A stretch of DNA of 64,000 nt from Breoghania sp037026715 (GCF_037026715.1 NZ_JBANCG010000008.1:186001-250000); one strand, 5' to 3'. Shown: positions 54,035-62,950, numbered from the stretch's first letter. Program-made: numbers and translations. Notes: generated by a model not told the origin, from the letters alone.

Positions 54035-54180
54035 CCGAGTGGAGGGCCGCACTCTCGCCCCGAAGCCTCAGCCCCGGAGTTCGCCGGGGATGACGATGGA
54101 GAGATCAGGCCGCGGCGTACGATCGGTTTCGAAACCTGACGGCATCACCGAGCCGTGTTTTCTTGCGCAATCTCTCCGCT

Positions 54181-54285
54181 TGTCATCCCCGCGAAGGCGG
54201 GGATCCAGTAACCACCAGATCCGGCCGCAGTGCTCGAACCGCCAACACCTCTGGCATGCTGGATTCCACCTGCGCGGGAATGACA
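54181..54285. repeat. Intergenic inverted repeat, family C copy 4
   Basis: This copy is about 250 bp to the right of copy 3. The two share about 130 bp, including the flank GACACCGAGTGGAGGGCCG. Its right arm has lost a base (ATTCCA-CCTGC-GCGGGAAT). It ends just before the rsmB stop at 54312. Confidence 0.9.
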
Positions 54286-54311
54286 CCGAGTGGAGGGCCG
54301 AACTCTCGCCC

Positions 54312-55853
54312 CTACCCCACCCGCCTCAACCGGCAGGCGTAGAAGCCGTCGAGGCCGCCCATGCGCGGGGTCTCGGACGGCCAGTGACAGGGCAGCGTTC
54401 TCAGATCGCCGGCCGGCGACACCAGGTCCTCGAGCCCCGGCAGTTCGTCGGCCGAGACCGGCACGCGCTCCACGCCGGGCTCTTCGGCCAGCAGCGCCGC
54501 GATTTGGGCTTCGCCTTCCTCCGGCTCCAGCGAGCAGGTGCAATAGACCAGAAGCCCGCCCGGCTTCAGCCACGAAACCGCGCGGCGCAGGAAGCGGGCC
54601 TGGATCTCGGCGAGCGTGGCGATATCGGCCTCGCGCTTCAGCCACGGCATGTCGGGATGGCGGCGGGCCGTGCCGGTGGCCGAACACGGCGCATCGAGCA
54701 GGATGGCGTCGAACGATGCTTCAGGCTCCCACGTGCCAAGATCGGCGGCGACCGTCTCAACATCGAGCGACAGCCGCGCCATGTTCTGCGAAACCCGCTT
54801 CAGCCGGTTTTTCGAGATATCGAGCGCCGTGACCCTGGCGCCTGCGGCGGCAAGCTCGGCCGTCTTGCCGCCGGGTGCTGCGCACAGATCGGCGACGGTC
54901 TTCCCCGCCACGTCACCCAGAAGGCGCACGGGCAGCGCGGCGGCGGCGTCCTGCACCCACCAGGCGCCGTCCGAAAAGCCGGCAAGGTCCTCCACCCGGC
55001 CGGGCTCGGCGATGCGCAGCGAGCCCGTCGGCAGCACCACGGCACCAAGCTTTTCTGCCCAGGCGGACGCATCCTCGCCGGGCTTCAGCGTCAGATCGAG
55101 ACCCGGTTCCTCCATGTGCGCGGCGGCGATGGCGCGGGCGGTCTCGGTGCCGTAGGCCTCGCTCCAGCGCGCGAAAAGCCAGTCCGGCGCATTCAGCGCC
55201 ACCGGATCCTGTTCGGCCAGCAGCGCCTCGCGCTCGCGGATAAGCCGGCGCAGCACCGCGTTCACCAGCCCCTTGTAGGGCATCGCCTTGCGGTCGCGCC
55301 CGGCCTCGTCCACCGCAACGGAGACGGCGGCATGGTCGGCGACATCGAGGAACAGAACCTGCGCGATGGCGACGTGAAGGATGTCCTCCACCCGGCCGGT
55401 CTTTTCCGGGATCGGCCGGTCGAGCAGCCTGTTCAGAAGATCGGCGATCTGCCCACGCCGGCGCAGCGCGACGCCGAGGATCGCGCGCACCAGCGCCCGG
55501 TCGTTGTCGGCAAGATCACGGTAGAGCGGATGGCCGGTCGAGGGGTCGAGTTCCAGCGCCAGCATGCGGTGTGAATGGACGACCTTGCCGAGGATCGCCA
55601 CGGCCGCGCGCCGTGCAGCGAGCCCCTGTATGACGGGCGCCGGCTGGTTCCCGGGCGCGCGCGGCTGCGCGGGCTTGCCGGCCCCGCCGCTCCCCTTCGC
55701 CCCGTGCTTGGCTCCCTTGCCGGCGGATGCTCCCTTGCCGGAATTCGGTCCGCGGCCGCCTTCGAACGCCTTCCGGCCCGCGCGCGGCTTCTTGTCGTTG
55801 CCCGGCTTGCCGCGCCTGTCGGCGCCGCCGGTCCGGTCGTTGCCGGCACTCAA
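54312..55853 (-). CDS. rsmB: 16S rRNA m5C methyltransferase, RsmB family
   Basis: The product is 513 residues from a TTG start; no ATG exists in frame upstream of it. Residues 1-75 are a low-complexity Gly/Lys/Arg/Pro-rich extension (GNDKKPRAGRKAFEGGRG...). A NusB-like helical domain covers 80-220, and the SAM-dependent methyltransferase domain follows with DLCAAPGGKT, the TALDISKNRL segment and the catalytic pair of cysteines in DAPCSATG and YCTCSLEPEE. The likely target is C967 of 16S rRNA. It is 63 bp after htpX on the same strand. Confidence 0.95.
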   Translation of the reverse strand: MSAGNDRTGGADRRGKPGNDKKPRAGRKAFEGGRGPNSGKGASAGKGAKHGAKGSGGAGKPAQPRAPGNQPAPVIQGLAARRAAVAILGKVVHSHRMLALELDPSTGHPLYRDLADNDRALVRAILGVALRRRGQIADLLNRLLDRPIPEKTGRVEDILHVAIAQVLFLDVADHAAVSVAVDEAGRDRKAMPYKGLVNAVLRRLIREREALLAEQDPVALNAPDWLFARWSEAYGTETARAIAAAHMEEPGLDLTLKPGEDASAWAEKLGAVVLPTGSLRIAEPGRVEDLAGFSDGAWWVQDAAAALPVRLLGDVAGKTVADLCAAPGGKTAELAAAGARVTALDISKNRLKRVSQNMARLSLDVETVAADLGTWEPEASFDAILLDAPCSATGTARRHPDMPWLKREADIATLAEIQARFLRRAVSWLKPGGLLVYCTCSLEPEEGEAQIAALLAEEPGVERVPVSADELPGLEDLVSPAGDLRTLPCHWPSETPRMGGLDGFYACRLRRVG

Positions 55854-55916
55854 TGTCTCATGTCCGTTTCGGTATCCGTGATCATGCGGTTCGGCCGGAA
55901 CCGTCGCCCCAAGGGG

Positions 55917-56924
55917 TCATCCCCAGGGGCCGCGCGGGCCGTTGTCTTCGTCGTTGGGTGTGCGGCCCCAGGGGCCGGAGAAGCCGCCCGAAGCGCCCCC
56001 AGAGGCTCCGCCCGCCGGCGGCTCGTCGTTGCGGCGCGAGGTGGAAAAGCCCGCCGGCGCCATCGGCTTCATGCCGCCGCGGCTGCCCATCTCGCGGGCG
56101 ATCTCCCGGAGCGCCGCGATACGGTTTTCCGTCGCCGGGTGGGTGGAGAAGAGATTGTCCATCTTTTCCCCCGACAGCGGATTGATGATGAACATGTGCG
56201 CGGTCGCGGGCGCATGTTCCGCCGCCTCGTTGCGCACATGGGCGACGCCGCCGGAGATCTTCTGCAACGCGGAGGCGAGCGCCATCGGCTGGCCGGAGAT
56301 TTCCGCCCCGCCCCGGTCGGCGGCGTATTCGCGCGTCCGGCTGATCGCCATCTGCACCACCATCGCCGCCATCGGCGCGACGATCATCGCCACCAGCACG
56401 CCGACAATGCCGAGCGGGTTGTTGCGGTTGCCGCCGAAGAAGAAGGCGAAGTTGCCGAGCATGGAGATCGCACCGGCAAAGGTCGCGGTGATCGTCATGA
56501 TCAGCGTGTCGTGGTTCTTCACGTGGGTCAGCTCGTGCGCCATCACGCCGGCGACCTCGTCCTGGTTGAGGATGCGCAGGAGACCCGTGGAGGCCGCGAC
56601 GGCCGCGTTTTCCGGGTTGCGGCCGGTGGCGAACGCGTTCGGCTGCTCGCTGTCGATGATGTAGACCTTCGGCATCGGCAGGTCGGCGTTCTTCGCCAGC
56701 CGCTCCACGATCCGGTAGAATTCCGGCGCGGTGCGCGCGTCCACCTCCTGCGCGTTGTGCATGCGCAGGACCATCTTGTCGGCGTTCCAGTAGCTGAAGG
56801 CGTTCATGGCGAGCGCGATCAGGAAGGCGATCATCATGCCGCCGGTTCCGCCGATCAGGAAACCGACGCCCATGAACAGCGCCGTCATGGCGGCCAGCAG
56901 CATTGCGGTGCGGATGTAGTTCAT
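55917..56924 (-). CDS. htpX: zinc metalloprotease HtpX
   Basis: The product is 335 residues. Two membrane helices lie at about 5-45, the M48 zinc motif HELTH is at 130-134, and a second pair of helices spans about 142-190. REYAADRGG carries the third zinc ligand. The C-terminal 40 residues are Gly/Pro/Asn-rich. It degrades misfolded inner-membrane proteins. The ATG at 56924 matches the family start MNYIRTAML. A heat-shock-type promoter lies about 80 bp upstream. Confidence 0.96.
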   Translation of the reverse strand: MNYIRTAMLLAAMTALFMGVGFLIGGTGGMMIAFLIALAMNAFSYWNADKMVLRMHNAQEVDARTAPEFYRIVERLAKNADLPMPKVYIIDSEQPNAFATGRNPENAAVAASTGLLRILNQDEVAGVMAHELTHVKNHDTLIMTITATFAGAISMLGNFAFFFGGNRNNPLGIVGVLVAMIVAPMAAMVVQMAISRTREYAADRGGAEISGQPMALASALQKISGGVAHVRNEAAEHAPATAHMFIINPLSGEKMDNLFSTHPATENRIAALREIAREMGSRGGMKPMAPAGFSTSRRNDEPPAGGASGGASGGFSGPWGRTPNDEDNGPRGPWG

Positions 56925-57004
56925 CGTTTCCAGTTTCCGTGTCGTTGCGACGGCGCCGGGCAGAAGAGGGATTGCGTGAGGCTGCAACCGGCATGATCCT
57001 GCGC

Positions 57005-57037
57005 TATATGATGGGAACGCAAAAGGGCCACCGCAAG
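57005..57037 (-). promoter_or_regulatory. Candidate sigma-32 (RpoH) promoter of htpX
   Basis: On the minus strand CTTGCGG (57037-57031), a 15-base spacer and CCCATCATATA (57015-57005) resemble the RpoH consensus CTTGAAA-N11-15-CCCATNTA. It lies 80 bp before the htpX ATG, in the divergent gap shared with the SDHAF4 gene. htpX is a known heat-shock gene in E. coli. Confidence 0.5.
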
Positions 57038-57105
57038 ACGTGCACATCGCGCGCGAGGCCTTGCCCATAGGCTGAAAGCCCCGCAAAGGAAAGCCGTTTG
57101 AGACG

Positions 57106-57357
57106 ATGAGCGAAAAAGATCCCATGCCCGAAAACCGCGTAACAGAGATCCGCCAGGCAAACGAGCCGCCGGCCGAAGAGCCGCGCCGCCGTTTCGAGGA
57201 TCTGCCGCCCGCCGCCCAGCGCGCGCTTCTGGAAGCCGAGGAGCGGCGGAAGAACGCCGCGCCGCGCGATCTGCCGAAGGAAATCAACGGCCGCAAGGGC
57301 CCGGAGCCGACGCGCTACGGCGACTGGGAGAAAAAGGGCATCGCCAGCGACTTCTGA
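57106..57357 (+). CDS. DUF1674 / SDHAF4-like protein (succinate dehydrogenase assembly factor)
   Basis: The product is 83 residues. The C-terminal 25 residues contain EINGRKGPEPTRYGDWEKK and GIASDF, the signature of DUF1674, which in eukaryotes is SDHAF4. That protein helps assemble the flavin subunit of succinate dehydrogenase. The N-terminal half is charged and probably disordered. The gene is divergent from htpX. No succinate dehydrogenase genes are near. Confidence 0.93.
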   Translation: MSEKDPMPENRVTEIRQANEPPAEEPRRRFEDLPPAAQRALLEAEERRKNAAPRDLPKEINGRKGPEPTRYGDWEKKGIASDF

Positions 57358-57451
57358 GGTCGGGCGTGTGGCGCACGCCTGCGGCCCATTGCGGCAGTGT
57401 CGTTCGGTTGAGGCTTCCCCCAAGCTCTTCCCGGATGGAGAGAAGCAAGCC

Positions 57452-57497
57452 GCCCATCCTTCGAAACGCACTCGGACGAGCGCTCCTCGGAGTATGG
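57452..57497. repeat. Solo left arm of family B (degenerate)
   Basis: CCCATCCTTCGAAACGCACTC followed by GGAGCGCTCCTCGG and an ATGG-type end is a worn single left arm with no right arm. It lies about 57 bp to the left of a family D element. Confidence 0.65.
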
Positions 57498-57554
57498 CCC
57501 GAAAATGGAAGTTGGTTCTTCGCCTCGGATTCTATGCGCCTTCATACCCCTCCA

Positions 57555-57670
57555 TCGTCATCACCCGGCGAAGTCCGGGTGATCCGGCAAGCACCCCGAA
57601 TGCTGCGGCTGGCGATGGATTGCCCGGACGGAGCCTGTGCCCGCAAAAGCGGGTGCCGGGCAATGACGGC
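57555..57670. repeat. Intergenic inverted repeat, family D copy 3
   Basis: The left arm is CGTCATCACCCGG-CGAAGT-CCGGGTGAT. The right arm is ATTGCCCGG-ACGGAG-CCTG..., ending GGGCAATGACGGC. The right arm is partly degenerate. It sits in the 374-bp gap between the SDHAF4 gene and lolA. Confidence 0.8.
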
Positions 57671-57731
57671 GGAAGGGCATGAGAGGGGATGCCGAAAGCG
57701 CGCGCCCAGCCCCGCCAAACCCTGAAACGCT

Positions 57732-58445
57732 CTACCGCCCGCTCTTCTGCCGGGTGTTGGCCAGGTAGTCGATGACGAACATCTTGTCGTTCATCGCCAC
57801 GTCCGTCTTGACGTTGTAGATGGCGACGGAGGTGTCGAGGCCCTGTTCGTCGGTCACTGTCCACTGCTTCAGTTCCTGCGTCTGCGCATCGAAGATGAGC
57901 GTCAGCTTGCCCTGCACGAAGGTGCCGTCCTCGGTGATGATCACGGTGACGAGATCGGGCTCGACGGACACGCTCGTCACGTTGGCGTCGCTCGTCAGGT
58001 CGATCTTGTTGGACAGCAGGAAGCGCAGCGGCGTCTTCGACAGCGGCCAGATGTCCTGGGTCTGGAGCTTGCGGTCCTTGACCGAGACGGACTTGCCGTC
58101 GGCGATGATGTCGATGCGGGCGGGCGGCTTGTAGTGGAAGCGGATCTTGCCCGGCCGCGACAGATAGAACTGACCTTCCGCCCGCTCGCCGTTCGGGCCG
58201 AACTGGACGAAGTCGCCGGCCATGGTGCGGATCGAATTGAAGTACTCGTTGATCTTTTCCAGCGTGGCGCGCTGCTTGTCGTTGAGCGCGGCGCGCGCGG
58301 GCGACGGGGCGCCGGACACGCCCAGCACCAGCGCCGCGGCGGCCGCCGCCATCAGTGCGAGGCTCGACCTGCGGGTGATCCGGTCCGGCTTGCTCTGCGA
58401 GGATCGGGTCCGCGGTGACCGGAAGTCCATGAGTGCTCTCTCCAT
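57732..58445 (-). CDS. lolA: outer-membrane lipoprotein carrier protein LolA family
   Basis: The product is 237 residues with an Arg-rich start, a hydrophobic signal sequence around 27-46 (SLALMAAAAAALVLGVSG) and then a LolA fold: INEYFNSIRTMAGDFVQFGPNG, the EGQFYLSRPGKIRFHYKPPA strands, and ITEDGTFVQG. LolA carries lipoproteins from the inner to the outer membrane through the periplasm. The ATG at 58445 or a later one at 58430 are possible. It lies downstream of ftsK on the same strand, a conserved neighbourhood. Confidence 0.93.
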   Translation of the reverse strand: MERALMDFRSPRTRSSQSKPDRITRRSSLALMAAAAAALVLGVSGAPSPARAALNDKQRATLEKINEYFNSIRTMAGDFVQFGPNGERAEGQFYLSRPGKIRFHYKPPARIDIIADGKSVSVKDRKLQTQDIWPLSKTPLRFLLSNKIDLTSDANVTSVSVEPDLVTVIITEDGTFVQGKLTLIFDAQTQELKQWTVTDEQGLDTSVAIYNVKTDVAMNDKMFVIDYLANTRQKSGR

Positions 58446-58624
58446 TTGCGCCGTTCGAACGGGTGCGCCCGGTGAAGGGCGCTACCAACCGCCTGTGGCG
58501 AATCTGCGGCGCCAGCGGGCAGATTGTGCAGCGCCGGCGCCATCGTGTCGCGTGGAAACGGCGTCGCGGGGCGATGGGTTCCGGCGCTGGCCCACACAGC
58601 CTCCTCCCCCGGCAACACGCCCCC

Positions 58625-61324
58625 TCAGATATCTTCCTCGCCCGGCACCAGCACCTCGCGCTTGCCGGCGTGGTTGGCGGCGCTGATCACGCCTTCCTGC
58701 TCCATGCGCTCGATCAGTGAGGCGGCGCGGTTGTAGCCGATCGACAGACGGCGCTGGATGTAGCTGGTCGACGCCTTCCTGTCGCGGATGACGATCGCCA
58801 CCGCCCGGTCATAGAGGTCGTTGCCCTCGTCGCCGGAGCCGCCGCCGGAGAAGATATCGCCGGAGCCGCCGTCGCCCTCGCCGTCGTCCTCGGTGATGTT
58901 GTCGAGGTACTGCGGCGTGCCCTGCAGCTTCAGGTGGGCGACGATCTCCTCCACCTCGCCATCGGAGACGAACGGTCCGTGCACGCGCTGGATGCGCCCG
59001 CCGCCGGCCATGTAGAGCATGTCGCCCATGCCGAGAAGCTGTTCGGCCCCCTGCTCGCCCAGGATGGTGCGGCTGTCGATCTTCGACGTCACCTGGAAGG
59101 AGATGCGGGTCGGGAAGTTCGCCTTGATCGTGCCGGTGATGACATCGACCGAGGGGCGTTGGGTGGCCATGATGATGTGGATGCCGGCGGCACGCGCCAT
59201 CTGCGCCAGACGCTGGATCGCGCCCTCGATGTCCTTGCCGGCGACCATCATCAGGTCGGCCATCTCGTCGACCACGACGATGATGTAAGGCATCGGCTCC
59301 AGGTTCAGCTCTTCCTCCTCGAAGATCGCCTCGCCCGTCTCGCGGTCGAACCCGGTCTGCACCGTGCGCCGGATCACCTCGCCCTTCTTGGCGGCCTGCG
59401 CCACGCGGGTGTTGAAGCCGTCGATGTTGCGCACGCCGACCTTGGACATGTTCTTGTAGCGCTGCTCCATCTCGCGCACGGTCCATTTCAGCGCGACGAC
59501 GGCCTTCTTCGGATCGGTGACGACAGGGGTCAGCAGGTGCGGAATGCCGTCGTAGACGGAGAGTTCCAGCATCTTCGGATCGATCATGATCAGCTTGCAC
59601 TGCTCCGGATTGAGCTTGTAGAGCAGCGACAGGATCATGGTGTTGATGGCGACCGACTTGCCCGAGCCGGTGGTGCCGGCGACGAGCAGGTGCGGCATGC
59701 GCGCAAGGTCGGCGATCACCGGCTCGCCGCCGATGGTCTTGCCGAGCGACAGCGCCAGCTTCGCCTTGGAGGCCTCGTAATCGTGCGAGGCGAGAAGTTC
59801 GCGCAGGAAAACCGTCTCGCGGCGCTGGTTCGGCAGTTCGATGCCGATGGCGTTCTTGCCCGGAATGACCGCCACGCGCGCGGAGATCGCCGACATGGAA
59901 CGCGCGATGTCGTCGGCAAGGCCAATGACGCGCGAGGACTTGATACCCGGCGCCGGCTCCAGCTCGTAGAGCGTGACGACGGGGCCGGGGCGCACGTGGA
60001 TGATCTCGCCGCGCACGCCGAAATCCTCCAGCACGCCTTCCAGGATGCGGGCGTTCTGCTCCAGCGCATCGGTGGAGATCGTCTGGTTCTTGCCCGGCGC
60101 CTTGGGCTCGGCCAGCAGCGCCAGCGGCGGCAGCTCGTAGGTCTCGGGACCGAGGAACGAAGGCTGCGCCTCGCGCACCACCCGCTTGCCGGGCCTCGGG
60201 CGCGGGGCGGGGGCGGCGACGCGCGCGTTCGTTTCCGCGACGGGCGCGCTGCCGGGACCGGCGATACCCACGGGCGTGCGGGCCGGCGGCTCGAAATCGT
60301 CCTCGTAGCCATCATCGTAGCCGGCGTTGTCGTAGTCGCCCTCGTCATCCTCGTCGTCGAAGGCGGCATCGGCGCGCGCCAGCGCCTCGCTCAGGCCGCC
60401 GCCCGGCTCGCGGCGCCCCTCATAGCCGTAGATGTCCTCTTCCTCGCCGAGCAGCTTTTCGGCAAGCCACCGGCGCAGCGTGCGGCGCGGACGCGGGGCC
60501 TCGTAGGCTTCCTCCGGCGCGTCGTAGATATCGTCGTGCCCGGCATAGGCGTGGGAAGCCTGCGGCGTCTCCCGGCGCCGGCGCCCGGACAGGCGGCGCA
60601 GGATGGCTCCGGCCATGTAGCCCCAGTGGACCAGATGGCCGAAGAAGGTCGCGAACCGGCTGTCGCCGTCGTCCTCGTCCTCGTAATCATCATCCTCGTC
60701 CTCCTCGTAGAGGGGGGCGGCGACATCGCTCTCGAAGTCCTTTTCGCCGCGACGGCGGTCGATCCAGCCGGATGCGTGCAGCATCAAGACGACCGCCGGA
60801 ATGCCGAAGCCGAAGGCGCCGACAAGCCCGGCGAGCCCTTCCGACATCATCCCGGAAAGCGCACGCGGAACCATGTTGAGCAAATCGCCGAAGACGCCGC
60901 CGAGCCCGGTCGGCAGCGGCCATGTGGAGGGCACGGGAAGCGAGGCGAGCGCGCCGGCGGCCGCAAGCGTTCCCAGGAACCAGGTCAGCACCCGGCCGCG
61001 CTTGATGCCGAGGCTCTTGCCGGCCACCAGCCGCCAGCCCCACAGCACCACTGGAAACAGGAAAATCGCCGAGGACAGCCCGATCATCTGCATGACCAGG
61101 TCGGAAACGATCGCGCCGGGGGTTCCGAGCGCGTTGCGCACCGCCGCGTCCGTTGCGTGCGACAGGCTCGGATCTTCCACCGACCAGGTGGCGAGCGATG
61201 CGGCAAGCGCGGCGCCGGCCGCGATCAGCAGCAAACCGCTCGCGCCCGCGATGTTGCGCTTCAGAAGCCGGCGGATCCGGTCCTCCGGCTCGACAAATCC
61301 GACTGTGGCTCGCGTCGTTCGCAT
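58625..61324 (-). CDS. ftsK: DNA translocase FtsK
   Basis: The product is 899 residues. Four membrane helices lie within residues 20-200. A low-complexity acidic linker (EEDEDDDYEDEDDGD and similar, 210-400) follows, then the motor domain with the P-loop GTTGSGKS (550-557, K556), the Walker B segment IVVVDEMADLMM and the C-terminal gamma domain (IQRRLSIGYNRAASLIERMEQEGVIS). It pumps DNA at the division septum and activates XerCD recombination. The start codon is 3 bp downstream of the stop of the aminotransferase gene, so the two form an operon. Confidence 0.97.
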   Translation of the reverse strand: MRTTRATVGFVEPEDRIRRLLKRNIAGASGLLLIAAGAALAASLATWSVEDPSLSHATDAAVRNALGTPGAIVSDLVMQMIGLSSAIFLFPVVLWGWRLVAGKSLGIKRGRVLTWFLGTLAAAGALASLPVPSTWPLPTGLGGVFGDLLNMVPRALSGMMSEGLAGLVGAFGFGIPAVVLMLHASGWIDRRRGEKDFESDVAAPLYEEDEDDDYEDEDDGDSRFATFFGHLVHWGYMAGAILRRLSGRRRRETPQASHAYAGHDDIYDAPEEAYEAPRPRRTLRRWLAEKLLGEEEDIYGYEGRREPGGGLSEALARADAAFDDEDDEGDYDNAGYDDGYEDDFEPPARTPVGIAGPGSAPVAETNARVAAPAPRPRPGKRVVREAQPSFLGPETYELPPLALLAEPKAPGKNQTISTDALEQNARILEGVLEDFGVRGEIIHVRPGPVVTLYELEPAPGIKSSRVIGLADDIARSMSAISARVAVIPGKNAIGIELPNQRRETVFLRELLASHDYEASKAKLALSLGKTIGGEPVIADLARMPHLLVAGTTGSGKSVAINTMILSLLYKLNPEQCKLIMIDPKMLELSVYDGIPHLLTPVVTDPKKAVVALKWTVREMEQRYKNMSKVGVRNIDGFNTRVAQAAKKGEVIRRTVQTGFDRETGEAIFEEEELNLEPMPYIIVVVDEMADLMMVAGKDIEGAIQRLAQMARAAGIHIIMATQRPSVDVITGTIKANFPTRISFQVTSKIDSRTILGEQGAEQLLGMGDMLYMAGGGRIQRVHGPFVSDGEVEEIVAHLKLQGTPQYLDNITEDDGEGDGGSGDIFSGGGSGDEGNDLYDRAVAIVIRDRKASTSYIQRRLSIGYNRAASLIERMEQEGVISAANHAGKREVLVPGEEDI

Positions 61325-61327
61325 GCC

Positions 61328-62587
61328 CTATCCCTTTGCGGCGCCGTGTGCGCCGATGCTTGTGTCGGCAAGCGCGGCCACCCGCACAAGCGCCCGCCGC
61401 GTCGTATCGATGTCTTCCACCATTGCAAGACGGATGAAGTTCGTGCCCGGATTGGAGCCGTCGGCCTGAGTGCGCGCCAGATAGGCGCCGGGCACCACCT
61501 TGACCCCCTGTTCCAGCCACAGCCGCTTCGCAGCCTCCACGCCCCCGCCGAGGCGAGAAACATCAAGCCAGACGAAGAAGCCGCCCTCCGGCTTTTCGTA
61601 GCCGAAGGCGGGCCCCAGAATGGTTTCCGCCGCCTCGAACTTGGCGTTGTAGAGCCGGCGGTTTTCCTCCACGTGGCTCTCGTCGGAATAGGCGGCGACC
61701 GCCACGGCCTGCGCCGGCATCGGCACCTGCGGGGCGGCGGAATTGCGCAACGTCGTCCATTCCGCGATGAAATCCGCATCGCCGGCCGCGATCCCGCATC
61801 TCAAGCCCGGCAGGTTGGAGCGCTTGGACAGCGAATTGAAGGCGAGGATGTTGGAAAGATCGCCGCCGAGCTCGCGCGCGGCCTGCAGCACGCCCGGCGG
61901 CGGCGTCTCGCGGTAGATCTCCGAATAGCATTCGTCCGCGAACACATAGAAGCGGTGCTTGCGGGCCAGTTCGATCAGCCGGCACCAGTAGTCGAGAGGC
62001 GCGACGGCACCTTGCGGATTTGCCGGCGAGGCGAAATAGAAGGCGACGGTACGATCGAGCAGCGCGGGATCGAGCGCATCGAGATCGGGCAGGAAGCCGG
62101 ACGCCTCATGGGCATCGAGATAGACGGCCTCCGCCCCCGACTTCGCCGCCCCCAGCGAATAGGGGTGGTAGTAGGGATTTGGCAGCAGGATCGCCGGATT
62201 CTGCTTGCCCAACATGTCGACGGCGGTAAACGCCGCATAGAACAGCCCCTCGCGCGATCCGCTGAGCGGCAGGACATGGCGGTCCGGATCGATCAGCCCG
62301 CCCAGCCGGAAGCGCCGGTCGAGCCATGCGGCGACGGTCTTGCGGAATTCGTCGGTGCCGCGAATGGGCGGATAGCGGCGGTAATCGTCGAGATTGGCGG
62401 CTATCACCGGGCCGACGAAGGACGGCAACGCGTGGCGCGGCTCGCCGACGGTGAGCACGATCGGCTCCGCCCCCGGCGCCAAGCCGTCGAGCAGGGTGTT
62501 GAGACGCTGAAAGGCGGTGGCCGATTCGGGATCGCGCGGACGCGACGACGTGGCCTTTTCTGGTGACATGGGCGGACCGGAACGCAT
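61328..62587 (-). CDS. class I/II aminotransferase, DapC-like (succinyldiaminopimelate aminotransferase)
   Basis: The product is 419 residues of the fold-type I PLP family. The Schiff-base lysine is K255 in NSLSKRSNLPGLRCG, and NPYYHPYSLGAAKSG precedes it. The SLSKRSNxPGxR form is typical of succinyldiaminopimelate transaminases (DapC), which act in lysine and peptidoglycan synthesis, so a DapC role is likely but not proven. A second ATG at 62569 gives MSPEKAT. The 3' end is 3 bp from the ftsK start. A CtrA-type box lies 36 bp upstream. Confidence 0.88.
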   Translation of the reverse strand: MRSGPPMSPEKATSSRPRDPESATAFQRLNTLLDGLAPGAEPIVLTVGEPRHALPSFVGPVIAANLDDYRRYPPIRGTDEFRKTVAAWLDRRFRLGGLIDPDRHVLPLSGSREGLFYAAFTAVDMLGKQNPAILLPNPYYHPYSLGAAKSGAEAVYLDAHEASGFLPDLDALDPALLDRTVAFYFASPANPQGAVAPLDYWCRLIELARKHRFYVFADECYSEIYRETPPPGVLQAARELGGDLSNILAFNSLSKRSNLPGLRCGIAAGDADFIAEWTTLRNSAAPQVPMPAQAVAVAAYSDESHVEENRRLYNAKFEAAETILGPAFGYEKPEGGFFVWLDVSRLGGGVEAAKRLWLEQGVKVVPGAYLARTQADGSNPGTNFIRLAMVEDIDTTRRALVRVAALADTSIGAHGAAKG

Positions 62588-62622
62588 GATTTGAACGATT
62601 GCGCCAACGCTAGCGCGGGAGT

Positions 62623-62641
62623 GGTTAAACCGGCATTAACC
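62623..62641. promoter_or_regulatory. Symmetric CtrA-type box GGTTAA-N7-TTAACC upstream of the dapC-like/ftsK operon
   Basis: GGTTAA at 62623-62628, seven bases (ACCGGCA), then TTAACC at 62636-62641 matches TTAA-N7-TTAAC on both strands and is a perfect dyad. Its proximal edge is 36 bp from the ATG at 62587, a fitting place for a CtrA-controlled promoter. ftsK is a cell-division gene and a plausible CtrA target. Confidence 0.65.
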
Positions 62642-62679
62642 AAGGAACGCCGGAGGGGGAAGAGAAGCAAGGGAAGTAT

Positions 62680-62866
62680 GGAGCGGCTTCGCCGCACGTG
62701 TTGCGCTGGATCCCGGATCGGCGCTCGGCTTCGCCTCGCTTGTCCGGGATGAGGGCGTGTGTGGGGAGCTTCAAGCCTGCCACGCACGCCCTCATCCTGG
62801 GCGGTCTGCGGCGAAGCCGCATGGCCAGACCCGGGATCCAGCGCAACACGTGCGGCGAAGCCGCTC
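62680..62866. repeat. Long intergenic inverted repeat, family E copy 3
   Basis: The ends GGAGCGGCTTCGCCGCACGT and ACGTGCGGCGAAGCCGCTCC are exact reverse complements, with TTGCGCTGGATCCCGG and CCGGGATCCAGCGCAA inside. It fills most of the gap between argG and the aminotransferase gene. Confidence 0.9.
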
Positions 62867-62923
62867 CACTCCACACTCTTTCCTTCTCTCTTTCCTTCCT
62901 TCTCTCCCTCCCCTCCTCCCAAC

Positions 62924-62950
62924 GAAAAAGGGCGGTCCCGAAGACCGCCC
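62924..62950 (-). terminator. Terminator of argG
   Basis: On the minus strand GGGCGGTC-TTCGG-GACCGCCC is followed by TTTTTCGTT. It lies 31 bp after the argG stop. Confidence 0.9.

Noticed and set aside
53929..54285. CRISPR array
   Set aside because: There are only two spaced repeats, they are imperfect inverted repeats, no cas genes are present and the spacing is not regular.
58934..62566. A 1,210-codon plus-strand open frame opposite ftsK and the aminotransferase gene
   Set aside because: It is the antisense of two clearly real genes with intact motifs, and the translation has no recognisable domain.
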